Source: Anaerolineae bacterium (GTDB lineage Bacteria > Chloroflexota > Anaerolineae > Promineifilales > Promineifilaceae). From it: 64,000 nucleotides of DNA. Location: assembly GCA_023954475.1 (NCBI GenBank), contig JAMLHW010000002.1, positions 310,001 through 374,000 on the forward strand, read 5' to 3'. Both the position numbers and the translations under genes were made by a program. A model generated the notes under the pieces. That model searched no databases and had not been told where the DNA came from. It worked only from the letters and a program-made list of their open reading frames with translations. This document shows, one piece after another, positions 28,164 through 36,894 of the stretch; position 1 is the first letter of the stretch; every line of letters begins with the position of its first letter.

Positions 28164-28955
28164 TCAAAATAATGATTCTGCGCCCGGGATATGAATAGGT
28201 TTTTCGGTTTCGAGATCGATGATTTCGGCCGAATCCCATTCCGCTACATTCGAAAAAACAGATGAAAAGCCAAGCCTATCACGCAACATCGTCATGATGG
28301 CACGCAAACCATCAATCGCCTTGATCTTTTTACCTTCTTCATACGTCCGTGGATTGTAACTGATGGGAATTTCATCGATCTGATTGCCGGAAAGCAAAAT
28401 CTTGTTCGGCAGTTCAAAATCGAGATTGAAATCAGTCGTTGTCAGATTGAGCGCCTTGATCAAATCGCCACGCACCATCTTCGTCGCAGTGGCCACATCA
28501 GTCAAGTTGCCATCAAACAGCAGATTGGTCAATTCAGTCAGGACGCGATTGCCAAAAAACGTGCGCCAATATTCGGTGCGAATCTCACCGTCAAGGACAC
28601 GTGATCCGAACAACGCCGCCGGGTAATGTTCTGCAGCGTAAGCACAAAAACGGACATGTTCGGCCGGATCGTATTCGAGATCAGCATCTTGAATCAGCAT
28701 GTAATCACCGGTCATGTGGGCGATGCCGGTGCGAATCGACATGCCTTTGCCCATGTTTTGCGCGTGATAGATGACAGTAATTTCGTCGTCGTCGATCTGT
28801 TGCAATATTTCTTGCGTACCGTCGGTCGAACAATTATCGACGACAAGGATTTCACGCTCCCATTCAGGGCCGAGATTGACGTCTTGCGTCTTTTCGATCA
28901 CGTCCATGATGGTAGCGCGCTCGTTATAGCAACAGATGATGACCGACAATTTCAT
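28164..28955 (-). CDS. GT2 glycosyltransferase (dolichyl-phosphate-mannose synthase-like)
   Basis: This 263-residue protein has the GT-A fold start [12 protein letters not shown] and a metal-binding DADLEYDP. Its layout is that of polyprenyl-phosphate sugar synthases: a cytoplasmic enzyme without the C-terminal membrane helices seen in some relatives. It probably loads a sugar on a polyprenyl phosphate for envelope polysaccharide or protein glycosylation. AGGAG lies about 11 bases before the start. It heads the GT2-adenosine kinase-ahcY group; RfbH lies upstream. Confidence 0.87.
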   Translation of the reverse strand: MKLSVIICCYNERATIMDVIEKTQDVNLGPEWEREILVVDNCSTDGTQEILQQIDDDEITVIYHAQNMGKGMSIRTGIAHMTGDYMLIQDADLEYDPAEHVRFCAYAAEHYPAALFGSRVLDGEIRTEYWRTFFGNRVLTELTNLLFDGNLTDVATATKMVRGDLIKALNLTTTDFNLDFELPNKILLSGNQIDEIPISYNPRTYEEGKKIKAIDGLRAIMTMLRDRLGFSSVFSNVAEWDSAEIIDLETEKPIHIPGAESLF

Positions 28956-28994
28956 AGACCCGTGTTCTCCTCACCGCAAACAAACCGACCGCCA

Positions 28995-29000
28995 ATTATA
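28995..29000 (-). promoter_or_regulatory. TATAAT -10 ahead of the GT2 operon
   Basis: A perfect TATAAT on the minus strand, preceded by GC, lies about 40 bases before the GT2 start. No good -35 was found. The same GCTATAATT string recurs at 30498 and 39317. Confidence 0.4.
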
Positions 29001-29075
29001 GCGCATGAAGTCCTGTACTGAAGATGATGGATTACAAGGTTCACGCCTCGTTATCCTTTACTATTTTCAATAATT

Positions 29076-30392
29076 TCATAATCGGCCGAAAAATCGCTTG
29101 AAGGTGTCCAGGATGTAATCGAGCTGTGGTGTGTCAAGGCCGGGATACACGCCGACAAAAAAACCGCCCCGCATAATGTCGTCTGCTCCTGACAAGTCGC
29201 CGACAACGCGGAAGTTGACGTGTTCGTAAGCCGGCTGTCGCGTGATATTACCGGCAAAAATGAGGCGCGTTTCCACCTTATTTTGTTCCAGAAAACGCGT
29301 CAATTCATGGCGCATAAACGGCGCTGAGGCACGCACAATCATCGGGAATGAGAACCACGACACATCCGCTTTAGATGACCATTCCGGCATTTGGATGAAT
29401 TCGCTGTATTGCTTCAAACCATCGTACAAGTAAGCAAAATTGCGCTTGCGGGTAGCGATGAAATCGGGCAATTTCGCAAGTTGGGCGACGCCCATTGCCG
29501 CTTGCGGATCGGTGATTTTGAGATTGTAACCGATTTCGGAGTAGAGATATTTGTGGTCGTAGTAACCGGGAATGCCGGGTACTTCGCGGTCGAAGCGAAT
29601 GCCGCATTTGCCATTGAACGGACTGTCGTAACCGCACCAACAGTCGCGGCCCCAATCACGGACGGCGCGGGCGATTTTGGCAATTTTCGGCCGATTCGTG
29701 AACACAGCCCCACCTTCGCCCATCGTGATATGATGCGCCGGATAGCAACTAAGTGACGCCATAACACCAAACGTGCCCAGCATCTTGCCGTCCCACTTTG
29801 AGCCAAGCGCGTCACATGTATCTTCCAGCAAATACAGGTCATGCTTAGTGACAAACGCCATGACAGCGTCCATGTCAGCCGGATTACCCAGAGTATGCGC
29901 AAAGAAGAGAGCCCGTGTGCGCGGTGACCATGCTTCTTCCAACTGATCGACGTTCAAGTTAAGATCAGACGGATTGCTGTCAACGAACACAGGTACCAGA
30001 CCATTCTGGATGATCGGGTTGACCGTTGTCGGAAAACTGGTAGCGGGCACAATGACTTCGTCACCGGCGACAAGCGGATTGTTGATTTGCCTGGAAAGCA
30101 GAGTCGTCATCATCACCAAATTGGCAGACGATCCACTGTTAACCGGCAACACTTCGCGCACGCCGAGAAAACTGCCCAAATCGCGTTCAAATTGCTGCGC
30201 CCACGGCCCGGCTGTCAACCAAAAATCGAGCACGGCACCGACCATGTTCTGCATTTCGTGCGCGTTGAATACGCGTCCGGCATATTGCACGCGGCTCTCA
30301 CCCGGCACAAAAGGCTGGTTGGCATGAGCGACTTCATAGTATTCGGCTACTTGCGCCAGAATTGAGCGACGCAGGCTCTCGGCATCGGGCAT
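29076..30392 (-). CDS. rfbH: CDP-4-keto-6-deoxy-D-glucose 3-dehydrase-type enzyme (RfbH/E1)
   Basis: This 438-residue protein has the fold of DegT aminotransferases, but the PLP-anchoring Lys is replaced by His in CYPAHHITMGEGG (His220-His221). That is the mark of the C-3 dehydrase that makes 3,6-dideoxyhexoses. It also keeps the [2Fe-2S] cysteines: Cys193, Cys251, Cys253 and Cys263. The first three match the numbering of the Yersinia E1 enzyme; the last is two residues later than its Cys261. The reaction needs a ferredoxin-type reductase (E3), which is not in this window. The start codon has no Shine-Dalgarno and abuts an octamer array. Likely role: unusual surface sugar with GT2 and RfbC. 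Confidence 0.92.
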   Translation of the reverse strand: MPDAESLRRSILAQVAEYYEVAHANQPFVPGESRVQYAGRVFNAHEMQNMVGAVLDFWLTAGPWAQQFERDLGSFLGVREVLPVNSGSSANLVMMTTLLSRQINNPLVAGDEVIVPATSFPTTVNPIIQNGLVPVFVDSNPSDLNLNVDQLEEAWSPRTRALFFAHTLGNPADMDAVMAFVTKHDLYLLEDTCDALGSKWDGKMLGTFGVMASLSCYPAHHITMGEGGAVFTNRPKIAKIARAVRDWGRDCWCGYDSPFNGKCGIRFDREVPGIPGYYDHKYLYSEIGYNLKITDPQAAMGVAQLAKLPDFIATRKRNFAYLYDGLKQYSEFIQMPEWSSKADVSWFSFPMIVRASAPFMRHELTRFLEQNKVETRLIFAGNITRQPAYEHVNFRVVGDLSGADDIMRGGFFVGVYPGLDTPQLDYILDTFKRFFGRL

Positions 30393-30396
30393 AGAT

Positions 30397-30472
30397 TAGT
30401 TGGATAGTTGGGTAGTTGGACAGTTGGGTCGTTGGGTTACCATCCAATCACCAGCCCATCAAACCAGCCAAC
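30397..30472 (-). repeat. Octamer tandem array (inverted halves) directly before the RfbH start codon
   Basis: On the plus strand five units run without a break: TAGTTGGA, TAGTTGGG, TAGTTGGA, CAGTTGGG, TCGTTGGG (30397-30436). Then come complementary-looking units built on CCATCCAA, CCATCAAA and CCAGCCAA (to 30472). Read on the minus strand the array ends four bases before the ATG and can fold into an imperfect hairpin. No Shine-Dalgarno is present. Confidence 0.8.
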
Positions 30473-30869
30473 ATTTGCTGGTAAAAATCGACTGGGAATT
30501 ATAGCACACGGACTACAGCCAAGGCATAGTCGTGCAGGACGCGCGTAGGGGGTTCTTGCCCTACGGCTCATCAACGTTGAACGGCCGCTAAACCGGTAAC
30601 TTCAAACACAGTCGAGACTACTTACAGACTGACAGATCTGATTTCGGCCGATTCCCGTTGTCAAGATCAGTTCGTACAATGCGTGCAAGTTGCTCAAATA
30701 CGCGACTTCGGCCCAATCAATCCGTTTGCTTAAAGTCAGAACTGTGCGATCATAAACAGTACGATGTTTTGTAACGCTTCAGCAAATCGGTGTGCGTTAT
30801 CATGGTCAAAGCCGTCTTTCACCTCGCAACAGAAAAGCCAGGTTAACGCAGCACCACAGAGGAGACCTC
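30473..30869. other. Intergenic region with rfbH -10 and upstream region of the next gene
   Basis: A perfect TATAAT on the minus strand (30498-30503) could drive rfbH across the octamer array. One TCGGCCGA copy is at 30644. A CCTACG-rich stretch near 30545-30570 (GTAGGG/CCCTAC) can form a small hairpin. I see no gene here; the open frame ahead of the ATG at 30870 is rejected because GAGGAG sits just before that ATG. Confidence 0.45.
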
Positions 30870-31535
30870 ATGCCAGACTTGAACCATGACCCTGATCTCG
30901 GTTACATCTTCTTTCCGCGTGAGCAACCAGATCATATCGGCTTCCCGCGACTAGATGTCATTATTCCGGCAAAACCAACTTATCGGCATTTCGATCCGCA
31001 AAACGCCAAATTTCAGATTGTCTCGGCAAGTCACGATATTGAACACATCATTGTTCATCATCCGTGGTCTTTGGATAAGCATTACCATGTCTGCGCTGGA
31101 AGAATTTACGCAGCCGACCGCAATGCAAAGCAATTTGAAGCGTTTTCTTTGGGTGGGCAACTGGAAATCGCGACTGAAATTGATCGAACCGTCTGCGCTT
31201 TGACATCGAATGCGCCGATCTTCCCAGTGACACCAGAACACGATTTACCCATGTGGATTGTCACTGAACTCGAAATCTTGCTGGCGCAACAAAGAGCACA
31301 CTGGGACCCGCAACATCCACACGCATTTGAAACCCATCTGAGCACAGTCGATCCGTTTACATTATATGCGAGTTGTTTGCAGGCGTTGCAGGCAAAATCC
31401 GCCCAGCCGGGCATGGGAATAACAGAAAGCGATCACCATGGATACCATTTCGTTGACAAAGAAATTACCTGGCTGCAGAAAAATGGAGAGTGGCCTATTC
31501 TCGTTCCACCGCTAGACAAACTTCTCAATCTGTAA
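30870..31535 (+). CDS. Hypothetical protein, 221 residues
   Basis: It starts at the ATG after GAGGAGACC. The product is a soluble, His-rich protein (several HH and HDI pairs, for example SASHDIEHIIVHHPW). It has no signal peptide, membrane segment or motif I recognise. The middle part alternates hydrophobic and polar residues as in a beta-rich fold. It stands alone, between two leftward operons. Its codon use and TCGGCCGA-poor sequence do not look foreign. Confidence 0.65.
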   Translation: MPDLNHDPDLGYIFFPREQPDHIGFPRLDVIIPAKPTYRHFDPQNAKFQIVSASHDIEHIIVHHPWSLDKHYHVCAGRIYAADRNAKQFEAFSLGGQLEIATEIDRTVCALTSNAPIFPVTPEHDLPMWIVTELEILLAQQRAHWDPQHPHAFETHLSTVDPFTLYASCLQALQAKSAQPGMGITESDHHGYHFVDKEITWLQKNGEWPILVPPLDKLLNL

Positions 31536-31625
31536 ACGGTCTGCTCAATCCATGAATTGACTGGATTGCCAACCGCAATAACGCAGTGAAAGGTGATATA
31601 TGTCGTATCGAGCTGATCGGCTCGG

Positions 31626-32165
31626 TCAAATCGGCCGATTTTCCTCCAACACATCCTTGAACAGTGGATTGTTCTGATCGCGACCCGATACAACTGGCTC
31701 CGTCAATCCCCAGTCAATTCCCAACGCCGGATCATTCCAAGCTACACCGTATTCGTCACTGCCGTCGAAATAGTTATCTACGACATAGACCAGCGACGCA
31801 TCCGTCAACGTTGCAAACCCATGTGCTACGCCAATAGGAATGAATAGACCGCGTTCATTTTCCTCACCCATGTCTACCGTCTGTGTCGCCATGAACGTCG
31901 GTGAACTGGGTCGCATATCAAAAAGGGCGGCACGAATCGTACCTTTAGGCACAAACCAATAATCGACTTGATGAAAATGGTAGTGCAGGCCGCGCAATAC
32001 GCCTGCTTTGGAATGTGAGCAATTGGTTTGAAGATCGTCCCAACTGCGCTGGGGAAACCATTCTTTGCGGAAAAACTCGCGAAAACTGCCGCGATCATCG
32101 CCAAACGACTGTAATTGGACGACGTATACGCCGGAGATAGTGGTGGATTCGGTAATGGTAGTCAT
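31626..32165 (-). CDS. rfbC: dTDP-4-dehydrorhamnose 3,5-epimerase family protein
   Basis: This 179-residue cupin-fold epimerase has the RmlC signature: DDRGSFREFFRKEWF, NCSHSKAGVLRGLHYHF (catalytic His in HYH), GTIRAALFDMR, GVAHGFATL and the WNDPALGIDW end. It acts on a nucleotide-4-keto-6-deoxysugar in surface-sugar synthesis. No rmlA, rmlB or rmlD is next to it, so it may serve another deoxysugar route, perhaps with RfbH. The ATG has no Shine-Dalgarno and follows a heptamer array by four bases. Confidence 0.93.
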   Translation of the reverse strand: MTTITESTTISGVYVVQLQSFGDDRGSFREFFRKEWFPQRSWDDLQTNCSHSKAGVLRGLHYHFHQVDYWFVPKGTIRAALFDMRPSSPTFMATQTVDMGEENERGLFIPIGVAHGFATLTDASLVYVVDNYFDGSDEYGVAWNDPALGIDWGLTEPVVSGRDQNNPLFKDVLEENRPI

Positions 32166-32169
32166 GGAC

Positions 32170-32204
32170 TGATAGCTGATAGCTGCCAGCTAATAGCTGT
32201 TAGC
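32170..32204 (-). repeat. Five tandem heptamers directly before the rfbC start codon
   Basis: Plus-strand units with exact 7-base spacing: TGATAGC, TGATAGC, TGCCAGC, TAATAGC, TGTTAGC. Only four bases separate the array from the rfbC start codon. The units contain AGCT-type self-complementary cores (GCTAA/TTAGC), so the transcript can form small hairpins. The array fills most of the 43-base gap to proline dehydrogenase. Confidence 0.85.
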
Positions 32205-32208
32205 TTCT

Positions 32209-33246
32209 TTATCTCCTGAAAAAATTACTGACAAAGAACCAGAGATTGGCCGGACGCTCGGCAAGGCGCCGCATAAAGTATGCATACCAAGCTGTGCCAA
32301 ACGGGACGTAAACGCGGACATTGTAGCCGTCAGCTACGAGCTGTTCCTGCCGCTCGCGGCGGATACCGTAGAGCATCTGAAACTCAAACGCTTCGGCCGA
32401 AATGCCATGCCTTTTTACATACGCTATCGTCTTGCGAATCATCTCATCGTCGTGGGTGGCGATGCCGGCCCGCACGCCATTGGCGCGTGCTTTTTTACTG
32501 AGCAACAGTTGCATCAAATTGACAAAATTGTTGTCAACAGCAGCCTTTTCGGGAAAAGCGACTCTTTCCGGCTCCAGATAGGCACCCTTGCAGAGACGGA
32601 CGCGCGCGCCCTCCTCAATCAGTTGCTTGATATCGGCTTCACTGCGGTAGAGATAAGATTGAATCACGACACCACTGTTGTCGAAATGGTCTTCATCGCG
32701 CAAGCGACGGAAAATATCAAGCGTAATATCCGTAGTAGGCGTGTCTTCCATATCAATGCGCACCCAGTTATCGTATTCGCGCGCGCGCTCGAGAATTTGA
32801 CGCATGTTATCGTAGGCTAGGTCAGGCGAGATAGCGAGACCCAATTGCGTCAATTTGACGCTGACATTAGAAGTAACCCCTTCTGATTTGGCAATGGCAT
32901 CGAGTGTTTTGAGGATTTCATCTTTGGCGGCAATGGCTTCGGCCGAATCATTGACACTTTCGCCCAAATAATCCAGCGAAACACGCATCCCTTTCGCATT
33001 CAGCGTGCGCGTTACATCCATCGCCTCCTCAATCGTCTCACCGGCCACAAAGCGGGCTGCGACAATGCGCGCCGGTGGCAGTGCACTGATCGTCTCCTTG
33101 GCCCAAACTGCGTGGCTTAAATAGAGCAATCCAGCTCGCATCCACTCTTCACCGTTGCGTTTGGTAACATACGCTGCTGCTGTAGCACCTGCGACAAATG
33201 GCAGAACTTTGATCAATGTTTGCGACTTGCTCCGTTCACCCATCAT
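32209..33246 (-). CDS. Proline dehydrogenase (monofunctional)
   Basis: This 345-residue FAD-dependent TIM-barrel enzyme oxidises proline to pyrroline-5-carboxylate at the membrane. It shows SLDYLGESV, SVKLTQLGL, RIDMEDT and the C-terminal FEFQMLYGIRRERQ with YVPFGTAWYAYFMRRLAERPAN, which is diagnostic. A hydrophobic N-terminal stretch may associate with the membrane. The P5C dehydrogenase partner is not in the window. GAGG precedes the double ATG. It follows the FabL-like gene by nine bases on the same strand. Confidence 0.93.
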   Translation of the reverse strand: MMGERSKSQTLIKVLPFVAGATAAAYVTKRNGEEWMRAGLLYLSHAVWAKETISALPPARIVAARFVAGETIEEAMDVTRTLNAKGMRVSLDYLGESVNDSAEAIAAKDEILKTLDAIAKSEGVTSNVSVKLTQLGLAISPDLAYDNMRQILERAREYDNWVRIDMEDTPTTDITLDIFRRLRDEDHFDNSGVVIQSYLYRSEADIKQLIEEGARVRLCKGAYLEPERVAFPEKAAVDNNFVNLMQLLLSKKARANGVRAGIATHDDEMIRKTIAYVKRHGISAEAFEFQMLYGIRRERQEQLVADGYNVRVYVPFGTAWYAYFMRRLAERPANLWFFVSNFFRR

Positions 33247-33255
33247 CCTTTTTCC

Positions 33256-34050
33256 TCATCGTTCGGTTTCTCGTTGCCAAAACAGCGATTCGCCGCCATC
33301 AATAACGATTGTTTGACCAACAATCATGCTCGCCTGTGGCGAACACAAAAACATGACAACATCAGCGACCTCTGCCGGCGTAACCAGGCGTCCGGCTGGT
33401 GTGCGCCGTGCCATTTCATCCAAAACATCAACCTGGCCTGCCGCATCGCGGAAAGCGGCAAATTTCGTCAGCGCATCGGTGGCGACAATGCCGGGTGACA
33501 CAGCGTTGACGACGATGCCTTGCGCTGCCAATTCTACGCCTAAATAACGCACAAGTGCCTCGATAGCTGCTTTGGATGCACCCACAGAAACATAATCAGG
33601 TATAACCCGTATTGAACCGAGGCTGGAAAGCGCCACAATAGCACCACCACCGCGCAATGCCATCAATCTGGCTGCGTGCTGCGCCCCAAACAGCAGCGAA
33701 CGGGCATTGATATTCATCGTCCAATCCCAGCCGCGTGGCTTTTGCTGCATGGCCGGACGATTGTAACCTGATGCTGCGTTGTGAATCAGGATGTCGAGAC
33801 CGCCAAATTCAGCCTCAGTTGCGGTAAAGAGCGCTTCAAGCTCATCGAGATCACCGACATTAGCTTTGACGACAAACGCACGTCGCCCCAATGCGCGTAT
33901 TTCGTCCGCAGTTGCTTCAGCCGGATCGCGATTGCGGAAGAAGTTGACGACGATATCACATCCGGCAGACGCTAATTTGAGCGCAATGGCGCGACCGATA
34001 CCGCGTCCGGAACCGGTGACAAGCGCGATTTTTCCGTCAAATGATTGCAT
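33256..34050 (-). CDS. Enoyl-ACP reductase FabL-like short-chain dehydrogenase
   Basis: The SDR has 264 residues from the ATG at 34050. It has the nucleotide-binding TGSGRGIG, the NNAG-equivalent HNAASG, and the SSLGSIR...VSVGASKAA segment with the active-site pattern of FabL. WDWTMNINA, NAVSPGIVATDAL, TPAGR and GQTIVIDGG also follow Bacillus FabL closely, so it probably reduces enoyl-ACP in fatty-acid elongation. FabI is a different SDR branch. The longer start at 34077 is rejected because TACAAT lies seven bases before the ATG at 34050, suggesting a leaderless transcript. Confidence 0.8.
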   Translation of the reverse strand: MQSFDGKIALVTGSGRGIGRAIALKLASAGCDIVVNFFRNRDPAEATADEIRALGRRAFVVKANVGDLDELEALFTATEAEFGGLDILIHNAASGYNRPAMQQKPRGWDWTMNINARSLLFGAQHAARLMALRGGGAIVALSSLGSIRVIPDYVSVGASKAAIEALVRYLGVELAAQGIVVNAVSPGIVATDALTKFAAFRDAAGQVDVLDEMARRTPAGRLVTPAEVADVVMFLCSPQASMIVGQTIVIDGGESLFWQRETER

Positions 34051-34057
34051 GTGGGCG

Positions 34058-34063
34058 ATTGTA
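34058..34063 (-). promoter_or_regulatory. -10 TACAAT for a near-leaderless FabL-like gene
   Basis: Minus-strand TACAAT is followed by seven bases and the ATG at 34050. A -35-like TTGCTC lies 16 bases upstream. No Shine-Dalgarno is present. Confidence 0.45.
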
Positions 34064-34131
34064 ACGCGGCTACGCATTTGAGCAAGCGGTTTTTGGTATA
34101 CTCTGACACATTATGACATGGAGAAGTGAAG

Positions 34132-34605
34132 ATGAACGCAGAGATGTTTCGGCAACTGTACGCATACCATTTTGCAGTCAATCGCAAGGTGTGGTTGGAT
34201 TGCGTTATGAAGCTTTCCGACCGACAGTTTCGCGAAAAAGTGGGCTACTCTGTCGGTTCGGTACGCAATCAGACCGTACACATGCTCAACGTAGATTCCC
34301 GCTGGTTTCATGCCTTGCGTGGTGAGCAAGTGCCCGGCCTTCTCAATCCTGTCTATTTTGGCACGAAAGCGAAAGTACGCTCAACCTGGGATCAGGTAGA
34401 GATCGAAATGCATACATATATGGAGGCGCTAACCGACAGCGATCTGATTCGGCCGATTGACAACGGTATGCCGGTGTGGCAAGTGCTTTTTCATGTACTC
34501 AATCATGGAACAGACCACCGCGCTCAACTACTGGCAGCATTGAACCGGCTGGGTATGCAGACCGTTTCACAGGATTACTGGCTGTTTACTGTCGGACGAT
34601 TGTAG
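34132..34605 (+). CDS. DinB-family protein
   Basis: The ATG at 34132 (157 residues) is preferred over an in-frame GTG at 34126 because GGAG lies eight bases before it. The four-helix DinB/YfiT fold is suggested by three metal-ligand histidines: one in TVHMLNVDSRWFH and two in HVLNHGTDHRAQLLAALNRLG. Such proteins are metal-dependent, often thiol-transferase-like, and many are of unknown role. A TATACT -10 lies at about 34096-34101. Confidence 0.8.
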   Translation: MNAEMFRQLYAYHFAVNRKVWLDCVMKLSDRQFREKVGYSVGSVRNQTVHMLNVDSRWFHALRGEQVPGLLNPVYFGTKAKVRSTWDQVEIEMHTYMEALTDSDLIRPIDNGMPVWQVLFHVLNHGTDHRAQLLAALNRLGMQTVSQDYWLFTVGRL

Positions 34606-34659
34606 GCATGACTTTGTCACAAACTGCACAAATGAATGTCACGTGGGGTTGGGCAAGTA

Positions 34660-34686
34660 GTACCCATTTTCGGCCGAATTGGGTAC
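34660..34686. promoter_or_regulatory. 27-bp inverted repeat containing TCGGCCGA
   Basis: GTACCC (34660-34665) and GGGTAC (34681-34686) flank an almost palindromic ATTTTCGGCCGAATT. The element overlaps a -10-like TACACT (34684-34689) and lies 66 bases ahead of the ATG at 34752. It is a candidate operator for that gene. Confidence 0.4.
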
Positions 34687-34751
34687 ACTAGATGTAATTA
34701 TGACGCACTGCACCAATGCAGTTTGTCATGAATTCAGTGGGGACAGAGCGC

Positions 34752-35381
34752 ATGCCCGATTCGATAGATGAGTTCGTACGACAACAAATCGAACTCACCA
34801 CAGCTCGCTACTATTCAACGCTTCCGGTTGAACAGCGAATTGCTGCCGCCCTGACGCAATACGGCGAATTTGACGAAATATTGACGGTGGAAGAGTTCGA
34901 GCTGGTTCTACGCGGCATCATTTACTGGTCGTTTGCCCAGCAGACCTTTGCCGGTGTCAATGTTGGCATGGTGCATAATGTCGTCACCATGGACATTGAA
35001 ATCGAGAATTTTGAGGCCCACATCCGCTGTGTCGTTCACATACACAAACCAATTATCGCGTTTATCGAGTTTGATTATACTCTGGAAAATGATCCGGATT
35101 CCGTGTGCGAGCGCATCCGCCTTAAAGCCGACACACTTAACATCGAAACCAAAACGCGCAAACTCGATGTCAAGGCCAAGACGGCGCTGGCTGCGATGAA
35201 CGTGCGGAAAATAACCATGCAGCAAATGAGCGATTTGACCGAGGTCATCGCGAGTACGCTGCCTCCTCAACTGCAGGCGCAAGGTGTCGATGGACGACTG
35301 GAAGACGTCGAAATCAAGTTATACGAAGATGGACTGCGCGTTCGCCTCTGCGGTACGTTTGTGCATTTAGTCACACCGTAA
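34752..35381 (+). CDS. Hypothetical protein, 209 residues
   Basis: The start at 34752 is chosen because GGGGACAG lies just before it; ATGs at 34716 and 34728 are in frame but have no Shine-Dalgarno. It is a soluble, acidic protein. The N-terminal part is helical, the middle alternates (FEAHIRCVVHIHKPIIAFIEFDYTLE is the longest beta-like run) and the C-terminal part is a two-strand segment. Nothing in it is recognisable. It ends in a convergent hairpin. Confidence 0.65.
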   Translation: MPDSIDEFVRQQIELTTARYYSTLPVEQRIAAALTQYGEFDEILTVEEFELVLRGIIYWSFAQQTFAGVNVGMVHNVVTMDIEIENFEAHIRCVVHIHKPIIAFIEFDYTLENDPDSVCERIRLKADTLNIETKTRKLDVKAKTALAAMNVRKITMQQMSDLTEVIASTLPPQLQAQGVDGRLEDVEIKLYEDGLRVRLCGTFVHLVTP

Positions 35382-35443
35382 CCCTCTGCGCCGGTGTCGC
35401 GCAGGGTGACATCGGCCGAATAGTCAACTTCCGCAAACAGAAA

Positions 35444-35473
35444 ATGGCCTTCAACGCGAGCGCGTAAGGCCAT
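35444..35473. terminator. Hairpin between convergent genes
   Basis: ATGGCCTT (35444-35451) pairs with AAGGCCAT (35466-35473). The 14-base loop includes a further ACGCGAGCGCGT foldback. It separates the rightward 209-residue gene from the leftward 58-residue gene and would serve both. No long T-tract. Confidence 0.5.
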
Positions 35474-35485
35474 CATAAAGTCAAC

Positions 35486-35662
35486 TCAATGCCGGAAAAA
35501 TTCGTAGTGTGGATGTGATTCGCGCGAAATGCCTGTCTTTTCGGCCGATACAGGCTGCTGTGCGGCAGGAAGATCGACAGCCATTCCGGAGGCAGATGCC
35601 GTAACAGGCGATGATGTGGACTGTTCTTGTTTGATCAGGTGGGCGCCAAAACGTTTGAACAT
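35486..35662 (-). CDS. Small hypothetical protein, 58 residues
   Basis: A strong Shine-Dalgarno (TTGGAGG, nine bases before the ATG at 35662) makes this very short gene credible. The longer frame from 35683 ignores that site. The sequence begins MFKRFGAHLIKQEQS and ends HPHYEFFRH. It is polar, low in structure-forming residues, with no signal peptide or motif. Function unknown. It lies between recA and a hypothetical gene. Confidence 0.55.
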   Translation of the reverse strand: MFKRFGAHLIKQEQSTSSPVTASASGMAVDLPAAQQPVSAEKTGISRESHPHYEFFRH

Positions 35663-35840
35663 ATCAGGTATCCTCCAAGACAATGAGCAGAATTTCGGCC
35701 GAATGCACGGTGTGTGCGCACTATCGCTGTTAGCGAATATTCGCTAGATAGGAGAAATTATCCATTGATGACCCAATTTGTCAAGTTCTGGCGCCAAATT
35801 GATTTAACTACGGCGTTTCGGCCGAAATAGCGCGTTATTT

Positions 35841-36866
35841 CTACGCAGCAACCTCCTCCGCCACAAAATCAACGACCGGCAATCCTGCCTCCCGCCGAAT
35901 CAAATATTCAATCTCATCCATGATCGGTGGATTTTCAGCCAAAAAGAGCTTGGCGTTCTCACGACCCTGGCCCAACAGTGTCTCACCATAACGGAAATAG
36001 GCACCGCGTTTGTCAATCAATTGATACGTAACACCTAAATCAACAATGTCTCCGGTGCGCGAAATGCCCTCGTTGTACATTATGTCAAATTCACACTCCG
36101 TGAACGGCGGCGCCACTTTGTTCTTTTTCACCTTGACGCGCGTGCGATTGCCGACCACTTCACCGCCTGCCTTAATTGCCTGGATACGGCGGATGTCAAG
36201 TCGCACGGACGCATAAAACTTGAGTGCATTGCCACCGCTGGTTGTCTCAGGGCTGCCAAACATGACGCCAATTTTACTGCGCAACTGATTGGTGAAAATG
36301 ACGATGGTATTTGTCTGCTTGATGGCACCTGACAGTTTGCGCAGTGCCTGCGACATCAAACGAGCCTGCAAACCAACATGGGAATCACCCATTTCCCCTT
36401 CGATTTCAGCGCGCGGCACCAACGCTGCCACCGAGTCGACGACGACGACATCCATCGTGCCGGAACGAATCAACGCCTCAGCAATTTCGAGTGCCTGCTC
36501 GCCGGTGTCGGGCTGCGAAACGTACAGATTATCAATATCGACGCCACACTTGGCGGCATAGACGGGATCGAGCGCGTGTTCCATATCGATAAACGCGCAA
36601 ACACCACCGCGCAGTTGGGCTTCAGCAATGACATGCTGGCACAATGTCGTCTTGCCCGATGACTCCGGGCCGTACACTTCAATGACGCGCCCACGGGGCA
36701 AGCCACCCACACCGAGGGCGATGTCGATGGAAAGCGACCCGGTGGGAATGGTATCGACAACCATGTGTTGCGCCTCACCCATTTTCATCAAAATTCCGTC
36801 GCCAAATCGTTTGGTTAATGTGTCAATCGTGCGTTGCAAAGTGGCCTCGCGTCCGTTGCTGCTCAT
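35841..36866 (-). CDS. recA: Recombinase RecA
   Basis: This 341-residue protein is the strand-exchange ATPase and LexA co-protease. Walker A GPESSGKT is at 66-73. The motifs [24 protein letters not shown], the L2 loop around [18 protein letters not shown], and the C-terminal domain are all present. The C-terminal acidic tail is short. AGGAG precedes the start. The promoter carries LexA-type boxes, so it should be SOS-induced. Confidence 0.98.
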   Translation of the reverse strand: MSSNGREATLQRTIDTLTKRFGDGILMKMGEAQHMVVDTIPTGSLSIDIALGVGGLPRGRVIEVYGPESSGKTTLCQHVIAEAQLRGGVCAFIDMEHALDPVYAAKCGVDIDNLYVSQPDTGEQALEIAEALIRSGTMDVVVVDSVAALVPRAEIEGEMGDSHVGLQARLMSQALRKLSGAIKQTNTIVIFTNQLRSKIGVMFGSPETTSGGNALKFYASVRLDIRRIQAIKAGGEVVGNRTRVKVKKNKVAPPFTECEFDIMYNEGISRTGDIVDLGVTYQLIDKRGAYFRYGETLLGQGRENAKLFLAENPPIMDEIEYLIRREAGLPVVDFVAEEVAA

Positions 36867-36894
36867 GCTTTTTCTCCTGGTGTTATGTTCATTG

